Origin: Acanthaster planci
Lineage: Eukaryota; Echinodermata; Asteroidea; Valvatida; Acanthasteridae
Assembly (NCBI RefSeq): GCF_001949145.1
Contig: NW_019091743.1
Span: 35,949 to 61,588, forward strand
Direction: 5' to 3'
Length of the DNA stretch: 25,640 bases
The translations under genes and the position numbers were made by a program. The notes beneath the pieces were generated by a model. That model did no database searches and was not told the DNA's origin. It saw nothing but the letters and a program-made list of their open reading frames with translations. Position 1 is the first letter of the stretch, and every line of letters begins with the position of its first letter. Below, in pieces: positions 1-12,800 of this stretch.

Positions 1-439
1 GTCTTTTTTCCAGGTTACACAAGCAGTATACCTCAGTATACAAAGTTTTAAGGATGCGGATTACCAGCGACAACTTGCAGCGGCGATCATAGGGTACAAA
101 GGGGTTTCGTGGTTGTGAAACAGATGGTGTGTAGCAAGATGTTATAGCCCCCGCAGTTCAACCTCCTTCTGTGTCCTTCCACTATGGGTACACTGAGTTC
201 TTTATATTCATGTAAATATCGATTGAATTCTCCAGAATAAAGACACCATTGCAATACCTGGTGATTCGGGGCAAGCTTACCAGTACATAAGAGACACCTT
301 GCACCAGTGCACTTTTTTCAATGGATAAGAAGGGCACAAAGGAACGAGTCCATTCCAGGGATGGTTGTCACTATGCAAAAGCCTGCCCCAGATCACGAGG
401 TAGAGCAACAGTGTCCTTACTCTGGGGAATTCAAATTGT
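1..439. other. Terminal intron edge, no recognised feature
   Basis: This is AT-rich sequence within the presumed last partial intron of SLC12A9. Neither strand gives a reading frame with family resemblance, and I see no repeat with a clear boundary. Confidence 0.5.
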
Positions 440-1460
440 TGTGTTAATGTGCAATCAGATAACTCAGTGTACCAGATTTTATTCCAATTTAACTCACAAA
501 TGGCTTATTCTCTTCTGTATGGTGTTAGTCAAAGTGAGATCAACTGGCTCCAGAAACATCAAAATTGTGCAGCAAGGCTTGTCTTTGAAGTTGGTCGTTC
601 TTCTGATGCCGCTGATCTCTTGCAGCAACTAAACTGTGTCCAATCAAATTTTGTATCCTTTTAATTTACTTTTGTACATCTGTAAGTGTCAACTTAGCAT
701 TGCGCCTACCATCTTTCTGATGTGCTATATTCTTTTGTTCCTGGCAGGCAGGGACTTTGGTTATCAATTCACAATTCCCATTTATATGTATCTGAAGAAA
801 TCCAGTACTGGTGACAAAGCTTTTCCCACTGCTGATCCCAGGGAGTGGACAAAATTCCTTTACATACCAGAGACTCTTCATCTATCCTTGTTTTCAAAAA
901 CTTCTAAAGACTTTCCTCTTTTCATTGACTTTGTAGCCCTGCGTGACTGCTCTTCATTCCTTTTGTTTATTTACTTTTTGTACAGTGCTTTGATCTTGTT
1001 AACCCCTTGATGACGGGAATTTCTTTCCGAAAGCCGACTCCAAGAATTCAAGCCTTGCTTGGCCACAAAGGCTACCTGCCAAACTGTAAATTCTCGGTTT
1101 GTGGCCCTTCGTGCTCTGCACGCTTTGAATTACACGGTGAAAAGGCTGATTGTTCAGTGGAATGCGGCTCTACACAAGCTTCCACATTCCCGTTGCCTCT
1201 TTTCAAAGTGGGGACTATTGTGAAGCTGGTGATTATGATGCAAATTCGGTCTTTTCATTTCTGGGCTACACACAAAGGCCAATTACCATATATACGAGAG
1301 CCAGGGTCTGCTTTTTTCACCGTGTTCGCTTGAGCGTGGGCCGAGAATAATAGCTGAAAAGCAGGCTGAGGATCTCAATTTTTACGGCGTGTCTAGCCGC
1401 CTCCCGGTGCGAAGGGGTTAAAGGCGCTATATAAATACTCTTTATAATTATTACTAATAA
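440..1460 (+). mobile_element. CR1/L2-type LINE 3' end, interrupted by a MITE
   Basis: Reverse-transcriptase C-terminal remnants are readable in several frames: LLYGVSQSEINWLQKHQNCA ARLVF at about 525-585, then TGDKAFPTADPREWTKF near 815-860 and a LSLFSKTSKDFPLF-like end near 885-925. These match the usual order in Jockey-group LINEs (LLYGLP..QI.LQ..QN.AAR, then GDRAFS.AAP..WN.LP, then FK..LKT.LF). The 3' tail gcgctatataaat plus TTATTA-like repeats at 1424-1460 is typical of such elements. The positions between 1003 and 1417 belong to an inserted MITE. Several stops and frame changes show it is dead. Confidence 0.75.
1003..1417 (+). mobile_element. TTAA-flanked MITE, copy 1 (415 bp, piggyBac-like ends)
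   Basis: The element starts CCCCTTGATGACGGGAAT and ends GGTGCGAAGGGG, so its ends are short imperfect inverted repeats (CCCCTT...). It is flanked on both sides by TTAA (999-1002 and 1418-1421). TTAA duplication plus CCC..GGG ends is the pattern of piggyBac-type elements. No transposase is encoded. It is full length by comparison with the copy at 6884-7299 and sits inside a LINE tail. Confidence 0.82.
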
Positions 1461-2956
1461 ATATTTTGCAATCTATCACAGTGGTACAATAAGAATAACT
1501 TTCCCTTGTGAGTGGAACGGTGGACAGTGCTTTGCACATTTCTTGGGAGTGACTTATTTCCATTAACCAATTCCCAAAGAGAGCTCACAGTGTTCCTGAA
1601 GACAGCATTCCAGGGGAAAAAGAATGCTCCAACTTTTAAGAAGTTCCCTATACTTAAAGTCAAAACACTATGAACTTTAGATCGTTTAAAATAGGGTTAA
1701 ATGTCGTTTCTCGGTTAAAAAGTATTCCACCCTGATTTTATTCCCATTTTAACCACACAGATCAAGCCAAAATGTTTACCCCATTTTAGCCATGTTAAAC
1801 TCCGATTAAAAGTCAAGGAATTACTCATTCTCACTTTCTTCAAATTAAACCTTACATTGCACTTTTTAATCTACAGTCTACGCCGAACTCGTGATTAGAA
1901 ATCTGTCAATCCCCCCATCCCCAAGCTTAGTACATTCTTTTCATTATCGTCTCAGCCAATAGCAAGAATGAAAAGATGTAACATGCAAATTGAGGCCATA
2001 CCTCTATGCGAATGGCCCAAAATATATTTTCCACTGGAGTTGCCGTTGACATCGAGTGTGAGTTCGACTGTGATCAACATCCAATCAAAATTCATTTGAA
2101 CATCTATTTCTAACTTCATTGGCCAAGTATAGAACGTAAGGGCGTGCATCTCAGAGATTTGTATGCATAATGTTTTCTGAATACACATAAGCCAAATGTA
2201 TTGAGAATTTAGTATTGTAATGTGGCTGAAATGCCAAACCTACATGTTCATTGTAACTTTACACAATAAATTCACTGATTTCTGACATATAAAGCAATGA
2301 ATTGAGCTAACATGGGTATACATAACTTGTTATCCTGTTTCTATTGTCTGTTTTTTCTCAACGTTTCTTGCAATTGAATGCATTTCCTTTGCTGTCAATG
2401 CCATGTCATTTCAAAGCTGAACATCCGGACCTAACAGCGTGGGTCGGTTTGGTTAGAAAGTGCCATGTTTAAATGATTTTAGGTGCGGTTCGGTGGTTTG
2501 GCTGACATGAGAGCTTGTAGCAAAAAATATTCACCATATGCAGAAGATCGGGCGCATTTATACATAAGCTTGCATGTTGCATTCCATCCACGGATCTGCC
2601 GGTTCGTGAGGGGCTCCATTGCTCGGCAGGGATTTGAAATGCGTTAAATAAAATGTCTCTATCCTGAGAAACAAAGGATGCATGATGCTTGAAAACTAAT
2701 ACATATAGGTACAGGATAGGCCTACAAAGTGCTGAGTATAGGTGCAAAGAACTCACTTGTATCAATCTGTGGTGATTAAAAGCTATTAAGTATACCGTTA
2801 GGGATTAGGGCCACGCACCAAGGAATTCATCTGGCCTTAGGGATTGTACTCCACAAAACTGACTGCAGAGTGTGATTCCCCAGAAGATCCCTGTTTTAAC
2901 TGAATAGCCGGCCTTGCCATCTGAGCTGAAAAACCACAAAACTGACCACAGATTAA
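1461..2956. other. Intronic sequence with weak repeats
   Basis: No exon recognised. At 1687-1830 there are scattered GGTTAAA/TTTAACC words, including gtttctcggttaaaa at 1706-1720 that reappears inverted at 3379-3393. A 13-base direct repeat, ccacaaaactgac, occurs at 2851-2863 and 2934-2946. A minus-strand open frame at 1952-2188 has no family resemblance that I can see. Confidence 0.45.
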
Positions 2957-3256
2957 CCCCTTGACTACGGGATTTTTTTTCTGAAAGCCGACTCTGAGAA
3001 TTTCAGCCTCACTTGGTCACGAAGGCCACCTGCCAACTGCAAATTCTCGGTTTGTGGCCCTGTGTGGTGATGATAATGCAAATTCGGCTTTTCTATTTCT
3101 TGGCTACACACAAAGGCTAATCACCATATATACAAGAGCCAGGGTATGCCTTCTTTCACCGTGTTCACTCGAGCGTGGGCCAAAAATTTTTGCTGAAAAG
3201 TGGGCTGAGGATCTCAATTTTTACGGCAGCTCTTACCGTCATCCGTTGCAAAGGGG
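2957..3256 (+). mobile_element. TTAA-flanked MITE, copy 2 (300 bp, internal deletion)
   Basis: Same family and orientation as the copy at 1003-1417: it begins CCCCTTGACTACGGGAT and ends TTGCAAAGGGG, with TTAA at 2953-2956 and 3257-3260. Compared with the longer copies it lacks about 115 bases between the ...GTTTGTGGCCC and the ATGCAAATTCGG blocks. Both TTAA sites and both ends are intact. Confidence 0.82.
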
Positions 3257-3260
3257 TTAA

Positions 3261-3673
3261 TGAGCAGAGCTCTTTACCAGTTCCCCAAACAACCCCATTT
3301 TAACCCTGTATTTTCGCTACCCCAAGTTTAACCAAACATGAACACGGTTAAATTGAGTGATCAGACGGCATACACCAGTTTTAACCGAGAAACTGCATTT
3401 TAACCGAGCAGAAATTCATAGTGACAGCCAGATGCTGTTATCTTTCGTGCCACTTGTTTTCACTCAGCGCTGCTTTGGATGCTGCAATCAAGTGTTCAAG
3501 TTTAACACTTTTAAAATCTTTCAAGTGGTGAAATCTAATGAGTTTGGTAAAGTGTTACAAATTATTCCAAGATTGAGTTGACAGTAGGATTTTTAAAGAT
3601 TTAATGCATTAAAGACACAATGTCAGGTTGGACCGGGAGTGAAAGTAACCAGACCCAGTCAAACTAATCTTAC
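3261..3673. other. Intronic sequence with TTTTAACC-rich repeat
   Basis: About 3290-3410 is rich in TTTTAACC words, and part of it is the inverse of sequence near 1706-1720. No exon signal with family resemblance is seen before the exon 11 donor at 3673. Confidence 0.4.
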
Positions 3674-3839
3674 CTTTTTTAACATGACCTAGGACGTACA
3701 GTCCACTCTTCTTCATGTCATTGACGAATCGTATCAGTTCACAGCAGGAACGGGGATTGGCAACCAGGAGAAGCATCTGAGGCCGCCAGAACTTGACATG
3801 GTCCTTCCTCACATCCAGTCGCAGAAGATACTTACGCAC
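3674..3839 (-). CDS. SLC12A9: SLC12A9 exon 11: start of the cytoplasmic C-terminal domain
   Basis: Acceptor cctgaag|gtgcgt and donor aaaaaag|gtaaga bound 166 bases, entering in phase 0 and leaving in phase 1. It encodes [20 protein letters not shown] then [20 protein letters not shown] and [15 protein letters not shown]. This block is nearly identical to vertebrate SLC12A9 and begins the soluble C-terminal domain. The donor shows that at least one more exon follows, but no exon encoding the next family blocks was found in the remaining 3.67 kb. Confidence 0.95.
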
Positions 3840-6800
3840 CTTCAGGAAAAAGAAAACCATAAACAAGATAGAAATTAATCTTAGATGCAACACAGACTTG
3901 CAGTGGCTGGTCTTTTTATGAAGATGTGTATTGTGTAATTGGAAACATGAGCAGAAATATGACAGGAGTTCTCAACTGAAGCCTTTCATTAAAATGCTAG
4001 TCAGAATATATTGCTCAGCATCAAATTCATAACTGGACAATGCCCCTCTCTGTTTCACTAGTAACCTCTTTTTTTGCAAGAAATAGTGTCGCCTTTCTGG
4101 ACAAAGCAAGCAATGTGCTTTAAAGCACACAGAAATTAGTCCCTTGAACAGCAAATGTTTCTCATGCTATTCCAAACAGATATGAGTATTTTCAATACAA
4201 CAAGAGTTTGAAACTTTAACATTTCTGACCATCTGTTGGGCATCATGTTCCCATACCCTGGGATTCAATTTCAATGAATTATTCAAAGCAGGTACCATGA
4301 TTACAATGGTTACAAAGAAACTGCGTCTTAACCCTAAAGCCTGATGAACTAGAAACAATGCTGACTTTAAAATAACAAATTTCAACAGATACAAGCAGGT
4401 CACTTATGTCTGGCTCATGATTGGACAGAACAAGTTAAATTCCAACAAGTCAACAAGTGCTGTTGAAGTTTGAGTCATTTGGCATGGATGGGTTTACACA
4501 GTATAGAGGTACCTTGCATAGCAGTAGAACCAAACCTGACAAAGTCAAGCTCAGTCCAATGTATGGTACCACTAGCCAGTCACTTCATGGAGCAACCCTA
4601 CGTGTTCCCACTCAATCAAAATCCAACATCATCACCTCAGGTCTTTGTTCATCAATCCAACAAAGTTGAAAAAGAAGTTCATAGTGTATGGTACAGAGTT
4701 GGTCAAAGTTGATAAAACCTGGAGTTTAAGAGGCTGGGTAGCTAGAGTTAATGGTTTGTACTTATTAACGGCTACTGCAGGAAAGGTCATCCATGCTTTA
4801 CTTTCTTCACATCTGGATTGCTGCAATGCCCTGCTAGTTGGCCTTCCAGCCACATCCATATCTCGTCTACAATGTGTCCTAAATAATGCAGCTCGGGTTG
4901 TTGTCCGATGTGGTAAATACGCCCACATTTCAGTTATATTGAGAGAGCTACATTGGCTTCCGATATCCAAAAGGATCAGTTTCAACATCTGTCTTGTCAT
5001 ATTTAAGATCCTGCATGGACAAGCTCCTCGGTATCTTTGCAAGCTTATCTGCCTGAAGCAAAGAGGTTGGGTTCTCAGATCTTCTGGTTCATAATGGTGG
5101 AACTAAGAGCCAGAACTATCCGCTACAGTCAGCATGCCTTTGCCAGGGCAGCACCTGCCATTTGGAATAAACTTCCAGTTTCACTCTGTCAAATTACATC
5201 CTTGGACATCTTCAAGAGAGAACTGAAATCTCATCTTCTTTGTTAGGATTATTTTAATTGTGCTCGAGTATTTTGTATGTTTGTGCGTTGTTCGGTTTTC
5301 CGGATAAGTGTGCTATATAAAGCTATATCATTATTATTATTAAAGAAGCCCCTTTAATGGCTGAAACCAGCCAGGATGACCTCCTGATTCCTGTGTCATT
5401 TATTATTCAGGGTGAGAATACTGGGTGAACTGAAGAAAATCTGCTTACCTTCCAAGACTACATGTACTGCATAAATAAGCAGTTCTATGAGTCAACCACA
5501 AATGCTGGCCAGCAATGTTGGCTCAAGCCAGGGAAAGTGTTACTTGGTACCAATGGCACTTGGTATGGTGATCAATGGCAAAAATAAGCAGGAGCTAAAT
5601 TGGGCCACAAACCTGATGGAATATCAGTGCCTGTGTGATGTAGCCCCACTCAGATTCACTGATGCGGAAGGAGTTGATGAGGAAGAGTACGATGAAGACA
5701 GCAATGCTGACAGCACCCCAAATGGGATTGATCAGGAACATCATGACTAGGCAGCAGATGATACCAAGGAGAGAAGTGTGCCAGGAGAAATACCGGAATG
5801 ATGGTCTGTGGAATGACCACAGTCAAATCAACATGGACATTTTAATACAAGGTTCCAATCCGTCACTTTCTTTTTTGGCATCTACCATTTTGATTTCTAA
5901 TGGTTCTCTGACAACCAACATTATTCAGAAAATGTCTTGAAAGTTAGTAAACATTTACAAACAACAAAATATTAATTTTATAAGAACTAAGCTCTGAACT
6001 TATTAAATTTCAAAAGAACCAAACTTAAGGGACAATATCTCATACATGGACATCACTTGTTCTTCTAAGTAAATACTTCAGTATTTTCCCAGCTAAATTT
6101 GACTCTTTAGGACGTGTTTGCTTTCTGAAGGCTGAATTACCACTGCAGGGAAACTGCAACTCTTGATTCATGCATTTATTAAAGTCATTTAGATTATTAC
6201 AATGGGTTTCTTTATAGTTTGCCAGATTGTCAAATTCACAACCTTCAACATGTTCAGAATGCTTATGTTCAACTTGTTTGTAATTCATACAAATTCTGTC
6301 ACATCACTCCATTGGTAATTGAACTACATTGACTTCCTGTGAGATTTAGAATCACATTCAAAATACATGTGCTGCTGTTGACCTACAAATGTCTTTATGG
6401 TTTGGCTCCACCATATCTAAATGAACTCGTATTTAAAGAGTGATTGTCTCATTATAATCTTAGAAGATCACATGAGGACACTATGTTGAGTTATCCCACA
6501 AGTCATACCAGTCACTTTGGCTGACTGCACTTTTGTAGACGTGGCTCCCAAACTCTAAAATGTTGTTCCTGTTAACATTCCCAGAGCAAATAGTGTTGGT
6601 GTCTTTAAATCTTTATTAAAGACTCATCTGTTCCGGGAGGTTAACTTGATCTTTTTGTCTTCTCCCAACATGTAATTGTTGATGTTATAATTATTGCTTT
6701 AATGTTCGTTTTACTGTTTTTTTTTACATATTTCGATGTGTAATTGATCTTGTATTTATGTATAATTTTTGCATTAGACAAAAAAAAATATATATATATA

Positions 6801-9800
6801 TATATTCGGTCTCTTGTCAGACCAAAGTACCAGAATTGATGCAGCGATGCATTTTTTTTGGGGGGGGGGGATTGGCTTTTCAACCCCTTGACGGCAGGAA
6901 TTTTTTTCTGAAAGCCGACTCCAAGAATTCCAGCCTCGCTTGGCCACGAAGACCACCTGCCAAACCGCAAATTCTCGGTTTGTGGCCCTGCATGTTCTGC
7001 ACGTTTTGAATTACACAGTGAGGATGCTCATTGTTCAGTGGCATGCGGCTCTACTCAAGCTTCCACATTCCTGTTACCTCTTTTTAAAGTGGGGACTATT
7101 GTGAACATGGTGATTATGATGCAGATGCGGCCTTTTCATTTCTTGGCTACACACAAAGGCCAATCACCATATATACAAGAGCCAGGGTCTGCCTTCTTTC
7201 ACCATGTTCGCTCGAGCGTGGGCCGAGAATAATAGCTGAAAGGCGGGCTGAGGATCTCAATTATTACGGCGGTTCTTACCGTCTCCCGGCGCGAAGGGGT
7301 TAAGACTGGCAACGGACATGGAAATGAGTGGCATATTTAATCAAAGTTGTTGATCAGCTGGCTGCAACTTTGTAACCTACCCATGGTCTACTGTTTATGC
7401 TGAACATCAAAATTATGCAGTCATAATGGATCTATCACCGGGTATGAGCTACCGATGAATTAGTCTGGTTTCTTAAATAAATTGTCCTTCGGACTTGTGG
7501 CCGGGAATCAGTCTACTCGCGAACATTCAGGCCGTGCAGAAATAGAGGGCACTGTTTTTAAAATTTTGAGGAAAAAATGGAAAAAAATTTATGCGCACGT
7601 TCAAAATGACACGCAAGCTAACCAGACACCGACTATTTTTTTTAGCCTAATATTTTTAGATGTATGAATTACTATATTTTCGGGTGTATCTCATTGTTTT
7701 AATTGCTTATATGTGTTTTGTCAGTGCAATTTTACTGGATTTTTAATGAAAGTGTATTTGAACATTTTTTATATAAAATTTTCACTTTATAAATCAATAA
7801 ATTATTATTATTATTATTACTGCAAGCATACTTACCGAAAATTTGGAGCTGAAGCAACATCCATGGCCATACAAGCCAGGTTTGTGGCAGCATAGGAGAG
7901 CAGAAAAAACACTGTGACAAGTGGAGCAATAGCATTCAGAGATCTCATGAGCAGAACAAGCTAGCAAAGTCAAGAAGAGAAAAAACAAAGAATAAGCACT
8001 TACAAATTTTTTAGGACAATATACTTGACACGTATCTTACTTAAATTTAAAACCTTTAGAAGACCAATATGTTGAAACTTCTTTGAGGATTAATCCTACA
8101 CTGTCCAATTTACCAGAAATCAGCATAATCAGACATTCAGCACTGGACATGGAGCAGGTTTACCCCTTTGTTCAAACTAGCCTACCAGAGTCACACTGAA
8201 CCAAATTTTACCTGAGACTCTGAAACACCTTGGTTTCAAATAGTGCTCTTTTCGTAAGCTGAACTCAGTGTAACTTTATGGAAATATATGGCTATTAGGA
8301 AACTAGCAATGAAGAGACTGCAATAGCTTGAAAAGTGAGGATATATCAACTTTAGTTAATGAACACTGTTGCAAGAAATGACACTGCAAGAAGTTATTCA
8401 TGCTCTAGATACAACTATTTGAAACCGAAAATCTATTTGGATTGATTGAAGTTCTTGACAATTTTAGTTCCGCATGAAACTGGTGCACCATTCCAAAAAA
8501 GGTTCAAGTACATGTGTAGATCCAATTACATTTTGTGAGTGATGTACAACAATAGCAGTGGAGTCCCATCAAATCCCGCTTTCTTGATTACCATCACAGG
8601 GTCCAACACAAACCTGATAAATTGCATCTGGCCCTGAGACATCTGGCCCTGTCTCTCCTACAACACTGGGTGATGGTATTACATTCACACTTGATCTTGC
8701 TTACCTGAACTAAGACCCAGGACATAAGCACTGCCACAATGGGGTTCCCACTGGCTGTGACACCCCTGTATACTGGCATTAGAAGCAAACCTGTAAACAC
8801 AACAAAGGGAAATCATATAGCAAAGCCCAAAACAATGATCAAGACAGCACGAGTTCAACCCAACAGGATAATACACGTGAGGACCACGCACGTTCAATGC
8901 AAATTTGGCAATTATGTTACATTAAAGGATACACATTAAATGCAACCATGTTAAAACAATACTAATTCCACACCCTCAAAGACAAAAATGAAAACAATGA
9001 CAAGCAGGAGACACTTTTACACTCAATGGAACTTGTGGCGATGCTCAACTTGTGGCATTAGTGCCACATGAAAATAATGTGTGATTGTGCACATTCAATT
9101 GGAAAGTACCAATGGGCATTATCTGCCATTACTTATGGGGTTTCTATGGCATGATTAAAAACACTTTCACTGTTTATGCAGCGCAAAATGAAAGTGAAAT
9201 TTACTGATTGTGCATTTAGGTTTTTTGTGTATCAGCTTTGCTGATGCATCAATTTAGAATATGGACATAGATATCCAAATAACCGTACAAAAACCTTACA
9301 AAACTTTGACTTTTCCACAGGTTTGTGCAATCAATCTGTACAGGAGTCAGCCCTCTAGTTTTTATTTAAAGCTCTTTGGTTTCAATGCAATTTGAGTGCA
9401 ATAAAATTTAAGGACAAAATTATCCATTCTCATCTTCACATGCCCATTCTGTGCAATTTGTCCACCATGTCTTAAGTGCTGAACACCCAAACCAACAAGC
9501 TCAGTTCAATTCAGCTCAGTTCATTGCGAATGTATCATGTCAGTTTGGTGATTTGGCTAAAGATCAGAAGAAAAATCAGTGCTTAATCTGGCCCTTAGAG
9601 AACAGGTTTATACCAAATACGCCATCTTTGGCTATGGCATGTAAGACCCTCGATGCCCCGATGAGGGTTGTCAGAGCTGCTGAGAGTGACACAACAAGAA
9701 TTCCAATCACAACTCCATGAGGGAAGATGTTGATTTGTTGAAGAAAGCCATAATTGTTCAATAGCAATTCTCTGAAAGTGCAAAGAAAAACGAAAATGAT

Positions 9801-12800
9801 ACCGGCAAATCATAATTTTAAATAAAATAATGCTTGGAAAGAAAAACAAAGCTGAAATAGAAAATCACTGCATAGGGTAGAAAATATTTTTAAAGTGTGG
9901 GAAAACCTGAAAATTACATTTGCAGAAGCAGGTGCCATACCCTCGCACTTTGGTGATTTCCATTTGTTTCCTATAAACACACATTTGTGGGGACTGCACA
10001 CAATGAAATACAGATGTTCTGAGGACCATGGATGTTGTGGGGCCAAAAACTACAGGAAAAAACTGGGTCTGAAATGTCCAAATGAAAGATGTTAGCTTCT
10101 CAGTGAGTTGAAGGCCCACAGGCATTCAGAGTCATGTCCATTCTCCCGAGCCGATCTTAAATGCATGTCTAAGGCTGGCCAAGCAGATATTTATTTCCTC
10201 ATTAAAATCAATGTGTTTAAACCTCCTCTGTGTTACAACACAGGGAATCCCTGCATTTTTACATGACATCTGTTGTGTGGTTGGTAATATGGGACTACAT
10301 CCCCATGCAATATGGGAAAAGTTGAAAGGTAAATATGCACAATTACTAGATGGCAGGATACAACTTACTGTGAGCAGGTTGCACTGACAAAGAATGCAAT
10401 CAAGGCATATATCAGACCAGTGAAGAGACAGGCTCCCAAAGTTCCAAGTGGAATTGACTTCCCTGGATTCTTCAGTTCACCTAAAAATCCACCAGTAATT
10501 ACCAACAATACATACTGTGAGATCTGGGCTTGATTAACACAGCTTTGACTCAGGAATTAGTTTTTCAACTTCCAATACCAAGGGGAACAACCCACCCTTA
10601 AACCATGTGTTCCTCATAAAAAGTTCATTTCCTGCCACTTAGGACCACATCTGTGATTTTACTTGTGACTGACTACATGCCCACGTCATCTCAAAAATCA
10701 GACTTCTTTTGGCTCCCTAAACAGGCAACACATCAACCTTTAAAAATTCTTTCAGCAATGGGATATGATTTCCACCTCAGAACTTTAATTTGTAACTGAA
10801 CTCAAAAACTTGTTCATGTAAATTTCTTATCCGGGACATAGTACTATCACCATGCTTGACTGTTTCCTTTCAATGACAAGGAAAATAAAAAGTTGAGAAA
10901 GGGAATACATCAGTACTAGTACCTGACATGTTAGCCCCGGCCATTATGCCTGTGCAGCCATTAAACAATACAGCAAACACGACGAGGAAATTAACATCAA
11001 GTAATGTGGTATAATCTGGCATCAATTTACCTGTTAGGGGAAAACGTGCACAGAATCAAGCCAGGAAAAAGTAAGAAAATGTTAAAGAATACTGCAGCTG
11101 TACAGTTTCTTTTACAAGAACACGAGAACTTTGTGAAAATCTGTTAATTGTTGGGGTTAGTTCCTTCCCATGCTAAACATAATTTTAACTATAATTTTAT
11201 TCACTGCTTCAGTGTGCTTTATTGAAACATAAAGTGACAATTTTATACTTACCATACAAGTTGCTCTGAAGTGTTTCCCACTTGAAACCTGTGTAGTTAG
11301 CAGACCCATTTGGGTTCAGCTGATTGTTACGAGGGAAATGTACCTCGAACTCAGTTTTGGTAAAAAAACTGACTAAGACTGTGATGAGAGCTGCCATGAC
11401 CACAAGGAATATGAAGAAGGAGGTGCGAGCAAACATCCCTGCCCCAATGAGGCAGACAACAAGGCAAAAGAGTAGCACAATGGAGGAATAGAGGAAGGAC
11501 CACCAACCATCAATTGGTATTCCACCACCAGATAGTAACAAAGCTCCTGCATCAACAAAACATGAAAATTCCATATGCTGTCATATGGCCTTAGGACTCA
11601 GTGTGTGAGGACGAGATGAAGTGTGCACCTTATCACCTGACAATGACTTCCCCTTGGGCAGAAATACATTGTAAATGGTGAATATTTACACTCTCACGGC
11701 TAACACATGTTGAGGGATACTAAAAATTACTCCTTTTTAATTTGATGTACTACTCAAGGGTACCATTTGCCCCCTAAGGGGATATAACACACACTATGAA
11801 CCTCCTCACAGCAGGGCACACTGTATAATGCCTACATTTTCTACTCACTGTTGAAAAACCAAAAGCTTTTTCCCTTTACTTTTCACTGTGTTTTTGCAGA
11901 TGCACAGATAAAAGAACATATTTTGGCAAAATCAAACTCCCGCCAAACAGTCTTTGTTTGCAATGGCTTTTGATACATCTGCACTTCAGGACAACAGATT
12001 TAGTTGTCTTGAAGTTGATTTGATTTAGTTTAATTAAAGTTCAGTTTAATTCAGTAATTATCAAAGACAGTGTTCCACATAACTTTGTTAAAGGGGATGG
12101 GCCATGTAGGGTTAAATTGACTTTATAGTTTCCAACCGTTTAATATACAGCAAGTTGGATTAACCTGTTTTACGTCATTAAATCAGCAAAAATTGGCGTT
12201 TTCTGTGCGCTTTTATTAGTCTTCGCCTGAGTTCTTCGAAATAACGAAATCGGTCAATGACGGCTGCAAACAAATCTGCACAAAAATGTGATGTCATTGG
12301 ATGGACTCAAATTTCCAGACAAGAATGCATAGTTCCGGCAAAACAGTTTATCGGTCTGCGCAAGAATAATGCTCTCTGCTCTGGCAGGTTGTTGGGTATG
12401 TACATGTAACTCGTACGTGTCAAGTCGATCACATTTGGTCTTGTTTCCCTATGCCCTTCTCTTAACAAGGGGCTGAGCTATTGGACAACTAATGTGTTTT
12501 GCATCACATCATACACGTGTAATAATTTCTATAGCGAGTTGTGAATTTCAAAAGAATGCTGATAAACTGTGTTGTCGACGGCCTTTGTCGCGATCAAAAC
12601 AATTCCCCAGAGAGCACTTTTTGTAGATTATAAACAACTTTTCACACCAGTGTTTGTAGGTTAGATCTGTGGATAACACACAGTTAGATTTTTACGAGGA
12701 CTCAAAATTCCAAAATACATGTGCCTGTTTACAAGTACTGACATACACACCCATATATGTACTACGCGTAAACGATATTGGGACTATATTGCACTGCTGC

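Noticed and set aside
1150-1350. Plus-strand open frames sharing an [18 protein letters not shown]-like peptide in three places (also 3054-3260 and 7038-7232)
   Set aside because: The shared peptide is explained by the three MITE copies. The surrounding frame is not kept between copies, so it is repeat DNA and not a gene family.
5487-5750. Plus-strand acidic open frame overlapping exon 10
   Set aside because: It is the antisense of conserved exon 10 helices and has no independent support.
9451-9720. Plus-strand open frame overlapping exon 7
   Set aside because: It is the antisense shadow of exon 7; the minus strand carries the conserved transporter sequence.
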